Part shown: positions 10,988-23,459 of the stretch, piece by piece
Numbering within the stretch: position 1 is the first letter of the stretch
How the letters are laid out: every line of letters starts with the position of its first letter
Source: Phascolomyces articulosus
Taxonomy: Eukaryota > Mucoromycota > Mucoromycetes > Mucorales > Lichtheimiaceae
Assembly: GCA_025677815.1 (NCBI GenBank)
Contig: JAIXMP010000042.1
Coordinates: 124,001-188,000 of the forward strand
DNA: 64,000 bases
Direction: 5' to 3'
Notes under the pieces: model-generated
The model's input: the letters and a program-made list of their open reading frames with translations, nothing else
The model's database searches: none
Told to the model about the DNA's origin: nothing
Translations under genes and position numbers: made by a program

Positions 10988-13850
10988 TTAATGATGTTGC
11001 TGATTATCATCGTTCTTGTTAACAGAGCTTGAAGCCGAAGAACTATCTTCTTCTTGATCTTCAGTATGTTGACCATCCACTCGTTCAAGATCATAAGTAT
11101 GCATGGCTGTTCGAACGGCGGCATCAGCACTCCAATGGAAGAAAGGATACTTATCCGTAGGAAGATAAATTTCAACCTTGTCTACTTCAAATTCACCATT
11201 CTTTTCCTTGGTAGATGAATGAGAAATATAACTTGATTCCAAATCATCTTGTCTTCGATAAGATTGTTGTAATGCTTGTTCACGTTGGTGATGAGGACCA
11301 TCCTTGGAATTAGGTACAATAGGCAAGACTTCGACAGGACCAGAAGAGACTTGATGACTTGTATGATTATTGGAGGATTCCTGATCACTTTCAGATCCAA
11401 CAATACGAGGTTGTGTACCAAAACCAGCAATAATCAAAGAACGACGAATGGAAGGATTGTTGCTCAAATTAATAAAGTGGAATTCGACATGATGACCAGC
11501 ATACTTGTTCAAAGTGTTTTGAATATCAACAATAGCTTGAAGACCACTCGAATCCAATCGATTGACAGCACTAAAGTCCAACAAAAGAGCATGCATCTTG
11601 GGTAAGGAAGCACGAGCAGCATCAATCTTTGGATTGGCATCATCGTTCCATGCACGTTCACCTTTTGATAAAACTTTACCACCACGTCGTGTATGTTCTT
11701 TACAATAACTGATAATTCTGTCAGCAACAAATCCAGAGTTGGGATAAGTCATGGATTCATCCACACGGAACATCAAAACACCACGAGGTAATTTTTCAAC
11801 AAGTTGACCCAATGTAGGATGGCTAATGGGGACATACAAGAATTCTTGTCGTTGTTCATCGTTCAATTCAACGTTGGCCTTTTCATCTCCTTCGCCACCC
11901 TTGCTGGTAACCACAACACTGCTCTTAGCAAGAGGAACACGACCAAGAGCCCAAAGACGAGGACGAGCAATACGGAACAATAAGATGACAATCGAAAGAC
12001 CCAAAGAAGCATAAATACCATAGTCGACAGTGGTAAAGAAAGTAACAACAACGGCAACAACAAAGACTAAAAGTTCCCACCAACTGACAGCAGCAAGGCG
12101 CTTAACATAGCTTGGACCAGAGACAAGATCAGCAACAGCGTGAATGACAACTGCAGCAAGAATGGCATCAGGAATGTAATAAAAGGCAGGTGTAAGTGCA
12201 TAAAGGGCAAGAATAACAACAAGGCCTGAAAAGATACCAGCAATAGGAGTTTTCACACCGGAACGAGCCTTAATAGCAGTACGTGAAAAAGAACCGGTTG
12301 AAGGATAAGCACCAAAGAAAGAAGCCCAAATGTTAGTAAAACCGATGGCAATAATTTCTTGATTAGGATTGATGGTATAGTCATTGATACGACCGAATGA
12401 TTTGGCAATAGCAACGTGTTCCAAAATCAAAATGATAACACCAGAAGGTAAAGAACCGGCAATAGCACCAATGGTGGTAGCACTGACATTAGGAACATGC
12501 ATGGCTTGGAATCCAGGAGGAACATCCTTAAGAATACTGATGGGTGATGTTTCTTTGCCAATGTTGATAAGGAAAGCAATCAAGGTACCGAAAATAACAA
12601 CCACACCATTACGCATAATACTGACGAAGAACAAAGGCATGGCATACTTAGGATATTTCTTGCTATAATAATTGCAGAGGAAACGACATCCATAAAGAAA
12701 GAATAAACCAACCAAGCCAAAAGCTACATCAACCTTGGTATTTGGAAGATTCTTGAAAAAGTTACCAAAGATCAGATAAGTCGAATCTTGCGTATTGATG
12801 CCCTTAATACCGAAAAGTTTGGGCCATTGACCAATGGTAATAGTAATAGCACTTCCTGTCATCTAATGAACATAAGAATGATAATAACAATAATTAATAT
12901 TTATGAATTTATTCATATCTTCCCCCAATGATATTGATAAATGACGATACTTACAAATCCAGCAATTGCCGGGCCTAGATGAAAAAATTAAATAAATAAA
13001 AAAAGAAAGTTAAGCTTCGTGAAGTCTATAATATAATAAACATGTGATCCTTTTTATTTTTCTTTCTTTTTTTCTTACCTGGAATAAAATCAACGAGTAT
13101 ACCTAATTTCACAAGACCAATAAACATAGCAATGGAACCTGTAATCAATGAAAATGCAACAGCCACTTCTTGAGCAGTAATATCAGGATGAGTTTCAGTC
13201 ACTTTGGTAACAGCTTGACCCACTAACAATGACATGACAGCTATTTTGTATTTGAAAATATAAATAAATAAGGTTTAGTATTTTCTCATGAGAATCACAT
13301 TTATAGAATGTGCAAGATCGGATAATTACTTACCGGTAGGACCGATGGAAATATCTTTCGAAGTGGCAAATAGACAATAAACACAAAGACCAACAAATGC
13401 AGTACTATTAAAAAAATAATAATAATGATTAATAATTGGATTATAAATATTTGTTATATATATTTTTCCTTTAAGGATACATACTAAAGACCGTATTCTG
13501 GAGGTAATTCAGCAATTTTAGCATAACCCATACTTTGAGGAACAACAACGATACCAACAGTGACACCAGCAATCAAGTCACGAACGAGCCACTAATACAT
13601 TGATTATCAGATGATAAAGATAATAAGTGAATATTATAATCATCTATGGTTGATATTATTCGAATGTAATATCATTTGTAAAATTATTTACCATTAAATT
13701 ATAACGATGAATCCATGATGCAATAGGTAAGAGAGCAATAATATATTCTTTAATGAAGTGAGGTAACTCTCGAAGGAATTTTTGAGTTTCCAATCGATAA
13801 TCGGTGTCTTCGTAGTCGATTACTACGTCCCTTGCTGAAGATGAAGGCAT
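10988..13850 (-). CDS. SulP-family sulfate permease with STAS domain
   Basis: Six exons (13850-13692, 13591-13485, 13404-13334, 13240-13079, 12974-12955, 12862-10988) encode 797 residues. SulP motifs are clear: VPQSMGYAKIAELPPEYGLY, ISIGPTAVMSLLVGQ, GFMTGSAITITIGQW, SFSRTAIKARSGVKTPIAG and AILAAVVIHAVADL, within about 10-12 hydrophobic segments. A cytosolic STAS domain (about residues 520-670) carries LLLDFSAVNRLDSSGLQAI. The tail is acidic and Ser/Gln-rich. It should import sulfate with protons at the plasma membrane, as in yeast Sul1/Sul2 and Neurospora cys-14. Exon 5 is only 20 nt and encodes the invariant GPAIAGF junction. The transport substrate is inferred from family only. Confidence 0.93.
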
Positions 13851-14052
13851 TTAATAAGGGACGGTTTGTTTATTGGTTAGTTGGTTGGTTGATTGAAAGA
13901 GAAAGGATGAAAAGAAAAAAAGGAAAAAAGAAAGACTAATAAATAATGGGAGGTATGATAAGGTGAAAATCCAACGAATAACAAATAATAACAATAAATC
14001 AAAAAAGAAACGAAAAGTTGGGCTTTTTATATGTGTCAGTAAATAATCCAAA

Positions 14053-14071
14053 AAAAAAAAAAAAAAAAAAA
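14053..14071. repeat. poly-A tract in the sulfate permease upstream region
   Basis: About 19 consecutive A residues some 200 bases upstream of the permease start codon. Such dA:dT tracts are known nucleosome-excluding promoter elements in fungi; the role here is inferred. Confidence 0.6.
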
Positions 14072-14669
14072 ATTAGGTAGACTTTTTCTCTGCATTCCCG
14101 CTTCTTTTTTGTTAAGTGAAACATAAGCTCTCCCAATTCGGAAAAGTTAAAAAAAATCCCGTTGAATTAACGATTGCGCAATCGATTCAGATGATTACAC
14201 CTTCCGCAACACTACTTTACTTCATCACTCAAAATAAAATATTCGATAAAGAGGACAAAATATACATATTTGGTCTTTCTTTGATCTAAACCTTCTGTTG
14301 TTGTACTCATTCAAATCAAGTCTTCTTAATCGAGAAGATCATTTTCAATCTTATTTTCGTTATATCAAAAAAAAAAAAATCCCTCAAAATTGCAAAATTG
14401 CAACATCCCAGTCAAAGATCATGTAATCTGCATAACCTTTTTTTTTCTTCTTCTTTTATTTCCCCAAAATTATGTCGATATATCTTTCTCATTTTTGATT
14501 ATACCATTCTAAACCATAAATGATTGACGATCTTTTCTTGTTTTATTACAACTTATCCATCTATATTCTTTTTATTACACAACAGCACAACATAAAAACT
14601 AAACCACAACCATATCACAAGAAAAAAAATGTTAGGTTGGTTTGGAGCGGCGATCACAAACAAACTTTA

Positions 14670-14927
14670 CTAACAAACAAATAAAAAAAAGATTTCTGGT
14701 AACTTTTTTTCAATCGTCCATTCAGTCTTTCCTGTGCTTCTAACAAGTTCACCTCCGCTGGCCTTGCAACGAATAGACTTGATATTGCGCAATCTGACGC
14801 GATGCTTCTTCATACTTGCGAAAGATAACAAACAAATATAAGATTTTATATTATTGGTATATATAGTTATTATTGTATTCAAACCTTTTTTTTTCTCACA
14901 TAAAAGATACTTATGAAGTAGTTCCAT
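14670..14927 (-). CDS. possible 53-residue basic protein, two exons, unidentified
   Basis: Exons 14927-14911 and 14814-14670 join in phase (donor GTATCT, acceptor GCAAG) to give MELLHN followed by a basic segment starting MKKHRVRLRNIKS and containing GELVRSTGKTEWTIEKK. I do not recognise it. The argument for a gene is a consistent splice pair and a locally higher GC content than the surrounding desert. It could equally be one exon of a larger gene, because acceptor-like sequence precedes the proposed start. No family motif supports it. Confidence 0.25.
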   Translation of the reverse strand: MELLHKYLLCEKKKGLNTIITIYTNNIKSYICLLSFASMKKHRVRLRNIKSIRCKASGGELVRSTGKTEWTIEKKLPEIFFLFVC

Positions 14928-17900
14928 TCATTTGACATTTCTACATTATAAAAAAAACCATATAAGCATAATATAAAAAGTCAGCATAATAGACATAAAA
15001 TTGTAGTGGTACCATTGGATATGCATGGGTTTTTTTTTGGTGGTTTCCTGATTTGGCTTGTTATTCACCCAATCAATCACATTAGAATGAAAAATAAGGA
15101 GGTCATTCGTTCCTACTCCTCCTTAATAAAGCTTATTTCACCACATCTATAACATAATAAATTATAATAAGTTAATAAATGGATGAACCGTCTACTAGGT
15201 TATATTTGGAATATTGATTATTTGATGATCTGAAAACAAATATTATAACACCCATACCATGAACGATTGTCGTTTTCCAATAAGAAAAAAAAATGTTTTA
15301 GTCTTTGATTCTTATTCCTTAGGACGAATCATATCGATTTCTTATAACCGATCATCCTTTTTTCTTTATAATAAGATTATCGTGTTTTAGAGCAGTAAGT
15401 AGTAAGAGGATCTTCATATTATTGACATTACAAATATTGGTCATCTTTCATTATCGAAAATAAAATGTTTCAATATTAAATTAATCAAGCCTTTTTGCTT
15501 TTTGAAAAAAAAAAATATTACTACTGTTTGAATAGTGATTGATTTACAAGGAGATGATGATTGTGGCTATTCCCAGATAATCGTGTTACATCAAATGAGG
15601 CAATGTTGGTACCACATGTTTCGAAACTTTAAAAAAAAAGGACCAATTCAACATTAAGTGTTCACGTGCCTATCATCTAGTTTTTATTTTTTTTATTTTA
15701 TATTATTTTATTTACTTGGCATTTTTTTGTTTCATGAAATAGAGTTACGTTGTTATACAATGATAACATATATGACTATCTCGGTCTAGTGAAGTTTTTA
15801 GTAAAAACTGGTCCAATTTACAATAAATATATCTATTATAATGATCATCAACAAGAGCTGACTGGGAATAACAATGTAAAATAAGAAGTTCCGCTAACAA
15901 AAGTAGACAGTTAGCACTATTGATTGAATTACGGATGGACGATGGTTGCCTTTGAGTATATATAGTTTAAGATGGTATATTTTCAAATAGATTAAAATGG
16001 ATTAAAAAGTTGGAAATGAGAATATCATTGGAGGAAGTGAAAAAAAAAGAGTCATAAAAAAAGAAACGGAAGAATTATGGCGTCATACATGGCTTTTTTT
16101 TATCTGTACGCCATATAAACCTTTCGTTCTCTAATATTATTTTGATGGTGTGATAAATAATGATTTGAAAGGATTCTTTTTACGATAATCAAAGTTATTA
16201 TAATAGATAAAATGAAAGATCCTACATATAATAACGATGTTTTAAATAATCCGAGGGCTTTCTTATAAATCCTTGATTTCTCAAATATTCAAAAAGGTTC
16301 TCCTTTTTACACTGTATATTTTTTTTATATGAACATAATATATATACATTATCGTTCCCCTCTCAAAAATAATAATAACAATAATATTATCATACAGTAG
16401 TAAGGATAATGTCAATTTTAAAAATGATCAGTGATTAGATAAAATCTTGATTTCATATGAACATTACCTATGAAATATCATTAGGGAGGAGAAACTAGAA
16501 GGGGTATGATCGTCAATAAGATGGAAAACAATTTGGTCGGGTGAGATCGGTAATGAAGTTATCTAAAAAAGCATGTTACAAAATAACTATCCCAAAAAGA
16601 CCTACTACCACTGCAACACTAGATTACATGGAAAATATGTAACATCCTCGTATACAATAGAATCAATACATGACGCGACAAAAAAACATTTCTTTACATC
16701 TACCACACAATGATCAATACATTCCCCGCACCATGTAAATTATATCCTGATACTCAAGAGGCTTTGGATGATGTAAGAAATTAATACCAACGAGTAAATT
16801 GAAGGTGCATCTCGTGCGTCAAAGAAAAGTAGTCTATTAACTATAATATTATGGCGTTTGGAAGTTTGTTGCGTTCAAACACCTTTTGGTATAGAAATTG
16901 GCGTGTAAAATTTACAACGATGTACTAATAAATGGTATATTTCCTCCTTCTTGAACAGAAAAAATCCACTCGTCTACTTCTAAAAGAAAAAAAAGTGGTG
17001 GTTTATATTAGCTACATATAATTGGAGGTCCATCAGTCTCATCAATGTTGAGGAAAAAAAATTTCACTCGAACATTGAACTCAGGAATTATTGACATGAC
17101 TCAAGATATCTTCCATCATCAGCAAACTGGAAAGATTTATTGCAACAAACGGAGTAGTAATGAGATTGTCCATGGAAAATACACAGTAATACAACAGAGA
17201 TTACATTTAGGTCTTCTCCTTGACTGGGAGAAGACTTATATGACTGAATTCATTCTGATTCAACTTAATAGTGGAGCCATGGTTATGTTCAATGCAGTAT
17301 CAAGGCAACCTGTCACAGTTTTCATATTACATACTCAATAACATCTGTATCTTATCCTACTTCAGCACCAATAAAAATATTGAACCATGCTGATGATATA
17401 ATAGTATAGTATTTATACATAATTTCACTGATTTGGATTGTTTGTTTTTTCGTACGTATCAGTAGTATGTATCGACAAGTTGCAAATGAAAAATTTAACA
17501 AAACCAAAATTCGTACGATATTCCTGTCAGATAAACTGAACTCCGGTTGGAATTCTAGGCCACAGACGTTTAGTTTTGCATTATGTTCTGAGTACCCTTT
17601 GTCTTCATCCAGATGTCAGGAAAATTGTTTCATGAATTGTTTGTTGGATAAGGTCAAGAATATCACATTAAAAAACGGGGTTTATCTGTTTGTGATTGCA
17701 CAACAAACCTAAATTATTAAGTACTGGCCACAGTATAGCGTGTCCTTTACCTCTAGGACCAATTTACAATTAGAAATACGTATTTTGATTATTCTACCCC
17801 AAAAAAAAGACCGCCATCACTCATTCTCTTTAGTTTAGTACTAGTTTAGCTTTTCATGTCATGTTATCTCTATAACTCTTTTTGGATTAATTTCTTTTGT

Positions 17901-18817
17901 TTTTATCATACCACATGAGATTATGATAACATTCCTTCTTAAAAATGTTGTGGCAATACAAACTCTCACATGAAAAAAAAAAGATCGAAAATTGCATCCA
18001 CTGCAATACAACGGCTTCGAAGCAAAATTTTGGATTCTAGATGAGGACCAGCTGTTTACTCTGTGGCAGTAAAGTATTAAGTGTGACAAATGTAACAATG
18101 TTTGAACTTTAGTATATACAAATTTTTTTTTTGTTTTGAATAAGGGAGAACGGGCACATTTGATTACAATTGATGATAAAAACTGGAGGAGAGCGTTTAC
18201 AGCTTTATTATCATGTACATTGATGAAACTGAATTCATGCAAATCAAATAGTACAAAAATATATAATAGTTCAAATAATGAACAGAAGCAATTAAAAATA
18301 TTAGTAACTTTTTTTATCCTACATTGTAATAGATCGTAAACAAAAACAAAAAGAGCAAAGAGAGGTGGAGGCAGGACCGCACAAAATGCAAAGAAAATCG
18401 GACAACTGATTATTAAAAAGAAATAGAAAAAGTTGTTGTATAATTATTATATGATTGATAAATAAATAATCATTTCGCTTCAACTGCATCTTTTTGAAAA
18501 GATACAACCTGTACATAATCCACATGACAGAATGTGTTGAAATTCGAAAAAAAAACGATTATATTTCAGTAAACAGAGCCAAGTCAGTATATGGAGAAAG
18601 GTAAAATTGGAAAAGATGAGAAACAAAGAAATGTTACCATCTATACATCCAACATCATACGTCATTATTACGTATAATTAAAAGAACCACTTTTTATTAT
18701 TCTTCCCTTTCCCTTCAAACGCCTATACACACACACCTGCTAGTGGGACCGCCATTCTAGAAAAATAAAAAAGCCCAAGGCGCCAACACCACCACAGACG
18801 TGCCCCCTCCTAAAAGA

Positions 18818-18827
18818 TATATAAAAG
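18818..18827 (+). promoter_or_regulatory. TATA-box-like element with CT- and C-rich upstream DNA
   Basis: TATATAAAAG preceded by about 130 bases of unusually C-rich sequence (CT blocks and CACA runs) inside an AT-rich desert. A 34-codon ORF begins 109 bases downstream (18936-19040). A promoter for an unannotated transcript is possible but unproven. Confidence 0.3.
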
Positions 18828-21800
18828 ATGCTCTTGATGTATATATAGCTCGTCAATGATATCGCACGTCAGTATGATTCTGTGATCTAGTTTTATAATA
18901 ACCTACAGGGCTTTATCTCGTATATTTCCATAGAGATGGCACCACAGTGCCCGAATCAAATTAGCACAATTTTTTTTCCACTACAAGGAGTCAAAACTCT
19001 TACTGGAAAAGCTAATATGGGCATTTTTTTATATACATGAGTAATCCAACGATTCTTGCTCCTTAGTTAAATTGTAATAGGTAGACTGTAGCTTACATAT
19101 ATTTAAGTTATAAAATTTAATAATTGGACATAATAAAAACCTCGGCTAAAGGGACAATAAAAGTTTGTTGGATAAAAAAAATGTTATGACCTGATTGGGA
19201 TCATTGTTGGATGAAGGAACGGGAAAAAGTTATTTAATAATAAAAACAAATATTCAAATCCGCAAATGCATTATGTATAATAAAATATAAAGGAACCATC
19301 ATGAATTCAATTTCTCTCTCAGTGACAACACGAGTGTAGAGAAAATTATCATTGGTATAGTGCCATTTGCCCTGAGGATGTTGAAGACGTTATCCACATT
19401 TACAGTATACTCAAAGGATACCAGACTCTTTATGAACGATAATAAGGGTCTTTTTTTGACCTACGAAATCCAAATTATGACTAACAACCTATGAATAATA
19501 GAGAAATCCAAGGCCACACCAATAAATAAATACTCCTTTTTATCTAAAAAAAAAAGTGCTATGGCGTGTTTATCAAGACATCAGAGGGAGGCTGATGAAT
19601 TTTCTCCTGCAATCCATGAAGCAAAGTAGGCAAAAAAAAAAGACCAGAGGAAACAATATTTGTCCGTTTTAAATGAATAATATGCATGGATGTTTGGACA
19701 ACGAAAGAGAAGACTAGAATCTTTTTTTTTTATGAAAGTTTCTACCTTAATAACTTAGCTATATGCTTGTTTTGCCAATCCAAGTACGACATTGACCTAA
19801 AGACACTTATAAATAAATCACTTTATTACAAAAATTGTGAGAGTTTAACAGCGATTTAATAAAACATGATTCCTAATCAAAATTGAAAACTACGTCATTA
19901 GAATAATATTAAGTGACGCATTATTACCAACACATCCAACAATCAAAGTTTTATAATCAATAGAGCGAAAGTATATAGAAGGACGAAGCTGGTTGATATT
20001 TATTGGGAATAGAGCAAAAGATAATTTATATCCTCATCCTAAGAATCCCTCCATAAATCGATGCATATGCTACAACTCTTTAACGCTAATGCTCATCCAA
20101 AAGCATGTAACTGAAACCTAAGTCTCAAGAAATCTTGGGTGCGCTGATCTTGCATTCCCATTGACAATGATATAATTAAGAACCTTAGACAGTCCCATCA
20201 TCACTACTTTTCAATTGAAAAGAAGCATACATATATATTTCACAGAAAGTCATTTTTAAACAATGTCATTGGAGAGTGTGTTGTGCGAGCCACTCAATTA
20301 TCCAGACCCCATCAGCCTTATCATATATAGAACAACAGTTAAAGCTTCAATCCATCAATTGAGACACACGGTCAACCTCCACCCACTTGTTTTTGCACCT
20401 TTTCCTCTTCCAAAAAATTGATGCAGTAAACGTAGATGTGCACTCGTCTGGAGTGGCTGTTTTCACATAGAATGCCATATTTTTTATTTTGTTTTCCTTT
20501 TGCATGCATTGTTAGCACACCACTACTTTTAAAAAATCTTGATTAATGTGACAGAAAAAAAAGGGTGTAATCAATCTGTACTATTTGAAAAAAATAATAC
20601 TATAAGGCTTGCTCTTATTTTTGTGTAATTATAATATATATATAGCTAAATGTATATTTTGATAAATAAACCTATTACTGAGAGGTACCAAAGTCATTCA
20701 CAAAACTTACGCCTGAAGAAAAAGATTGTATGAACGCATTGTTCCCATATATATACCATATTTTGGTATATAATAAAGTTTTTATTTTTTAATTATTGAA
20801 TAGGGTACGTTATATATTTATAGCTGGTGTTGGTTGAAAGGTCCATTTACTTAAGAGATATCTTTGGTTGTTAGTCGATAAATAAACTGAAGATAGTACA
20901 TTACTACCAAATAATATGTAGCATATAAAATAATGCATAACTGTTGTGCATACTACCTCTGTTGCAGGTTGCAAGTGATTCCCTCTAATAAGTAGAACGC
21001 ATAACCACCAAGGGAAAATTATTTTCCGAGTCAAACGTTTTTTGTATATCAGAAATACCAGAAACACGTCTCATAGAAACTTTCCTTTTTCTATTGGACT
21101 AAAGTTTGTAGAAGTAATTGTAAACAAACCCTTCAAAACAAATCGATTTTAATCATTAAACCCATAATCTGTAATTTATCAATAAATACAGAAAAAAAAA
21201 TAAGTGACATTGGTAGTATTTATCGTTTTTGGATAAATAATACATAAATTGGGTAATAGAAAGAGTTTTGAAATCATTTTCGGGTAAAGGTAAATGAGAA
21301 AGGCGGACTCCAACAAAAAAAGAGGTTGAACCGAAACAGTGGTGAAAGAATGACTAAAAACAGAAAAATGAAGAGTGAAAAGTGTCCAACAATTTACTCA
21401 TATTTTTTTTACTGACTAAACACATTTGATCCAATGATCTTCTTTATATTGAGTTATGAAAGTAACGTGGCGCCACTTTTTTAATTTCTATCTTAACAGG
21501 GAATACATATCGTTTACCATGAATTTGTTCATTCCCAAATTGTAAAATACTTTTAATAAAACCACCTTATTTTGAAAAAAAAATATTAAATGTAAATAAT
21601 TATTACGACACATTTAATAAATTATCAATTATCTCACCACAACCACCACAGTTCGAAATATTGTCGATAACTTTAATAATATCGTGTGAGACCAGCAATT
21701 TTTTTAATCATAAGGTTGATTTATAAAATATGGACTTATTCAAAAGTATAATATATTGGTGCTCTGACCATAGCATTACATATATATGTATAGTACAATG

Positions 21801-23119
21801 AGTATGTCCATTAGATCATTGGGAGATGAATATCTGGTTTAGTATTAGGCATATACTTAATTAAAAAAGCTTACCTATCCTCATCTTTTTGGGGAGGGAC
21901 TTGTTATATTTATAATTCACAGGGACAATTTTCTAAATAGTTATTCCAAAATCTAGCATGACCTTCTGTTCATTCTTCTCCCATTGATTTTTATTGAAAT
22001 CGAAAGAAGAAAGGATCTATATCCTTATTATTTTGTATTAAAAAGTGAATGAATTTCCTTGCCATTGATCAACCTTTTCTTCTTCTATATACGGAATAGC
22101 GTGATGTTTAGTGTCGATCATAGAATAGTAGGTAAAAAGTTGAGAGCACCTTACCTTTGAACAAGAAGTATAATATTAGAAATTAGGGGAATAAATAAGG
22201 TCATTTCATAAAACATACTTCGAATATATCCATCAAGTAGATAATACATGATTAAATCATATATTACTGACAATTACTTTAACGATAAATGATGCGTCAT
22301 GATCACTATATGAGGCCATGACTCTTAATCATATCATTGATCTGCTTCTACTTTAGTTCACTTTAAAACACAGCGAAACTGAATACCAAAAAAAAAAAAA
22401 AAAACTTCTTGATTACAAAATGTACCATAATGAGATGGTTGTACCATACCTTTCATCAGCAAGTATAATAGTAATATTTTGTTATTTTTATATAGTGATA
22501 TTTCAGAAAGAAAGGAATGTATAGTCTATATGTATATATAAACTTGATTTTCTTTTTTTAATGAAGTAATGGCCATAAATTATACGTAAATTATATAATT
22601 TATTCTGATAATTATCTAATTAAAGACTTTTTGATTTAAAAACATTAAAAGGCAACCTTTTATAGTTGTCAAAATTACTTATATGGTGGTAATAATAATA
22701 CTATTCTATATACCGTTGAGTTGTTCGCGTCCTTAATACTTTACGGTTATTATTAATAATGGCTAATTAATAATAATGAAGGTATAGCATGCAATAGCAC
22801 TGCATGCTTAACTGGATAGATACCCATTAGTAGCTTTGTTCATTTTCATCATTATTTGTCTCTTCGTTTCTCTCAATCCTAAAAAAAGACAATGAAGGTA
22901 TATAACGATATTATTCCTGTCATCATCCATATAATCCATTGCAATAATAATAAAATTAATTTAAACAATCATCATCTACTTGATTCATCGAATATACTTT
23001 TCTTGATTTATAACGAAATATGAGCCTATTTTGCTATTCAATAAATTATGTGAAAAGCGTGTTTGTCTTGTGTGAAACAAGCTACTACATTAACAAATTA
23101 AATCGATGAAAACTTGCGC

Positions 23120-23152
23120 CCGGACATGAAGTTCGAGTCCGGCAAATGTCCG
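23120..23152. promoter_or_regulatory. overlapping inverted repeats upstream of the bZIP gene
   Basis: CCGGAC (23120-23125) pairs with GTCCGG (23137-23142), and the overlapping CGGACAT (23121-23127) pairs with ATGTCCG (23146-23152), so one left arm has two alternative partners. The centre holds GAAGTTCGAG, which resembles a heat-shock element inverted unit. It lies about 180 bases upstream of the bZIP start codon and is markedly GC-richer than its surroundings. A protein-binding site or an RNA hairpin in the leader are both possible. Confidence 0.4.
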
Positions 23153-23331
23153 ATTCGAAATTATTAGTTGGTGTAACCATGACAACGAGGTATTGAGAAG
23201 GGGAAAGAAAAATAGAAACAGGAGGTCCCGTCCTCATTTCTATTAGTTTCTCACACGCACTTTTTTTTTCTTTATTTATTTATTTTTTTCTCTCATTCTC
23301 GCCAAGCCCATTCTTTTTATCATTTGTGAAA

Positions 23332-23419
23332 ATGAGTAATAATAACAATAACAATAACGAAAATAACGCTTTTATTAATTGGATTTTAACTCAAGATCCT
23401 TCATCCATTGAATTCACTC

Positions 23420-23459
<40 letters not shown>

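Larger units (their letters stand above)
14930..23331. other. gene desert of about 8.4 kb
   Basis: No ORF above about 100 codons and no spliced chain of recognisable exons was found on either strand. The stretch is AT-rich with many A/T runs. ORFs of 98 and 81 codons at 17045-17341 and 17467-17712 show no family motif. The only promoter-like, GC-richer islands are near 18700-18830 and the palindromic element at 23120-23152. It ends at the bZIP gene, so some of it may be regulatory sequence for that gene; this is inference. Confidence 0.6.

Noticed and set aside
17045..17712. ORFs of 98 and 81 codons in the gene desert
   Set aside because: No motif, no plausible splice chain to other exons, and composition like the surrounding non-coding DNA.
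20810..21067. 85-codon minus-strand ORF
   Set aside because: Hydrophobic by composition of AT-rich DNA; no family resemblance, no flanking exons.
23126..23145. tRNA-like T-arm (GTTCGAGTCC)
   Set aside because: No acceptor stem, D-arm or anticodon arm at the right spacing; the sequence is better explained by overlapping palindromes.
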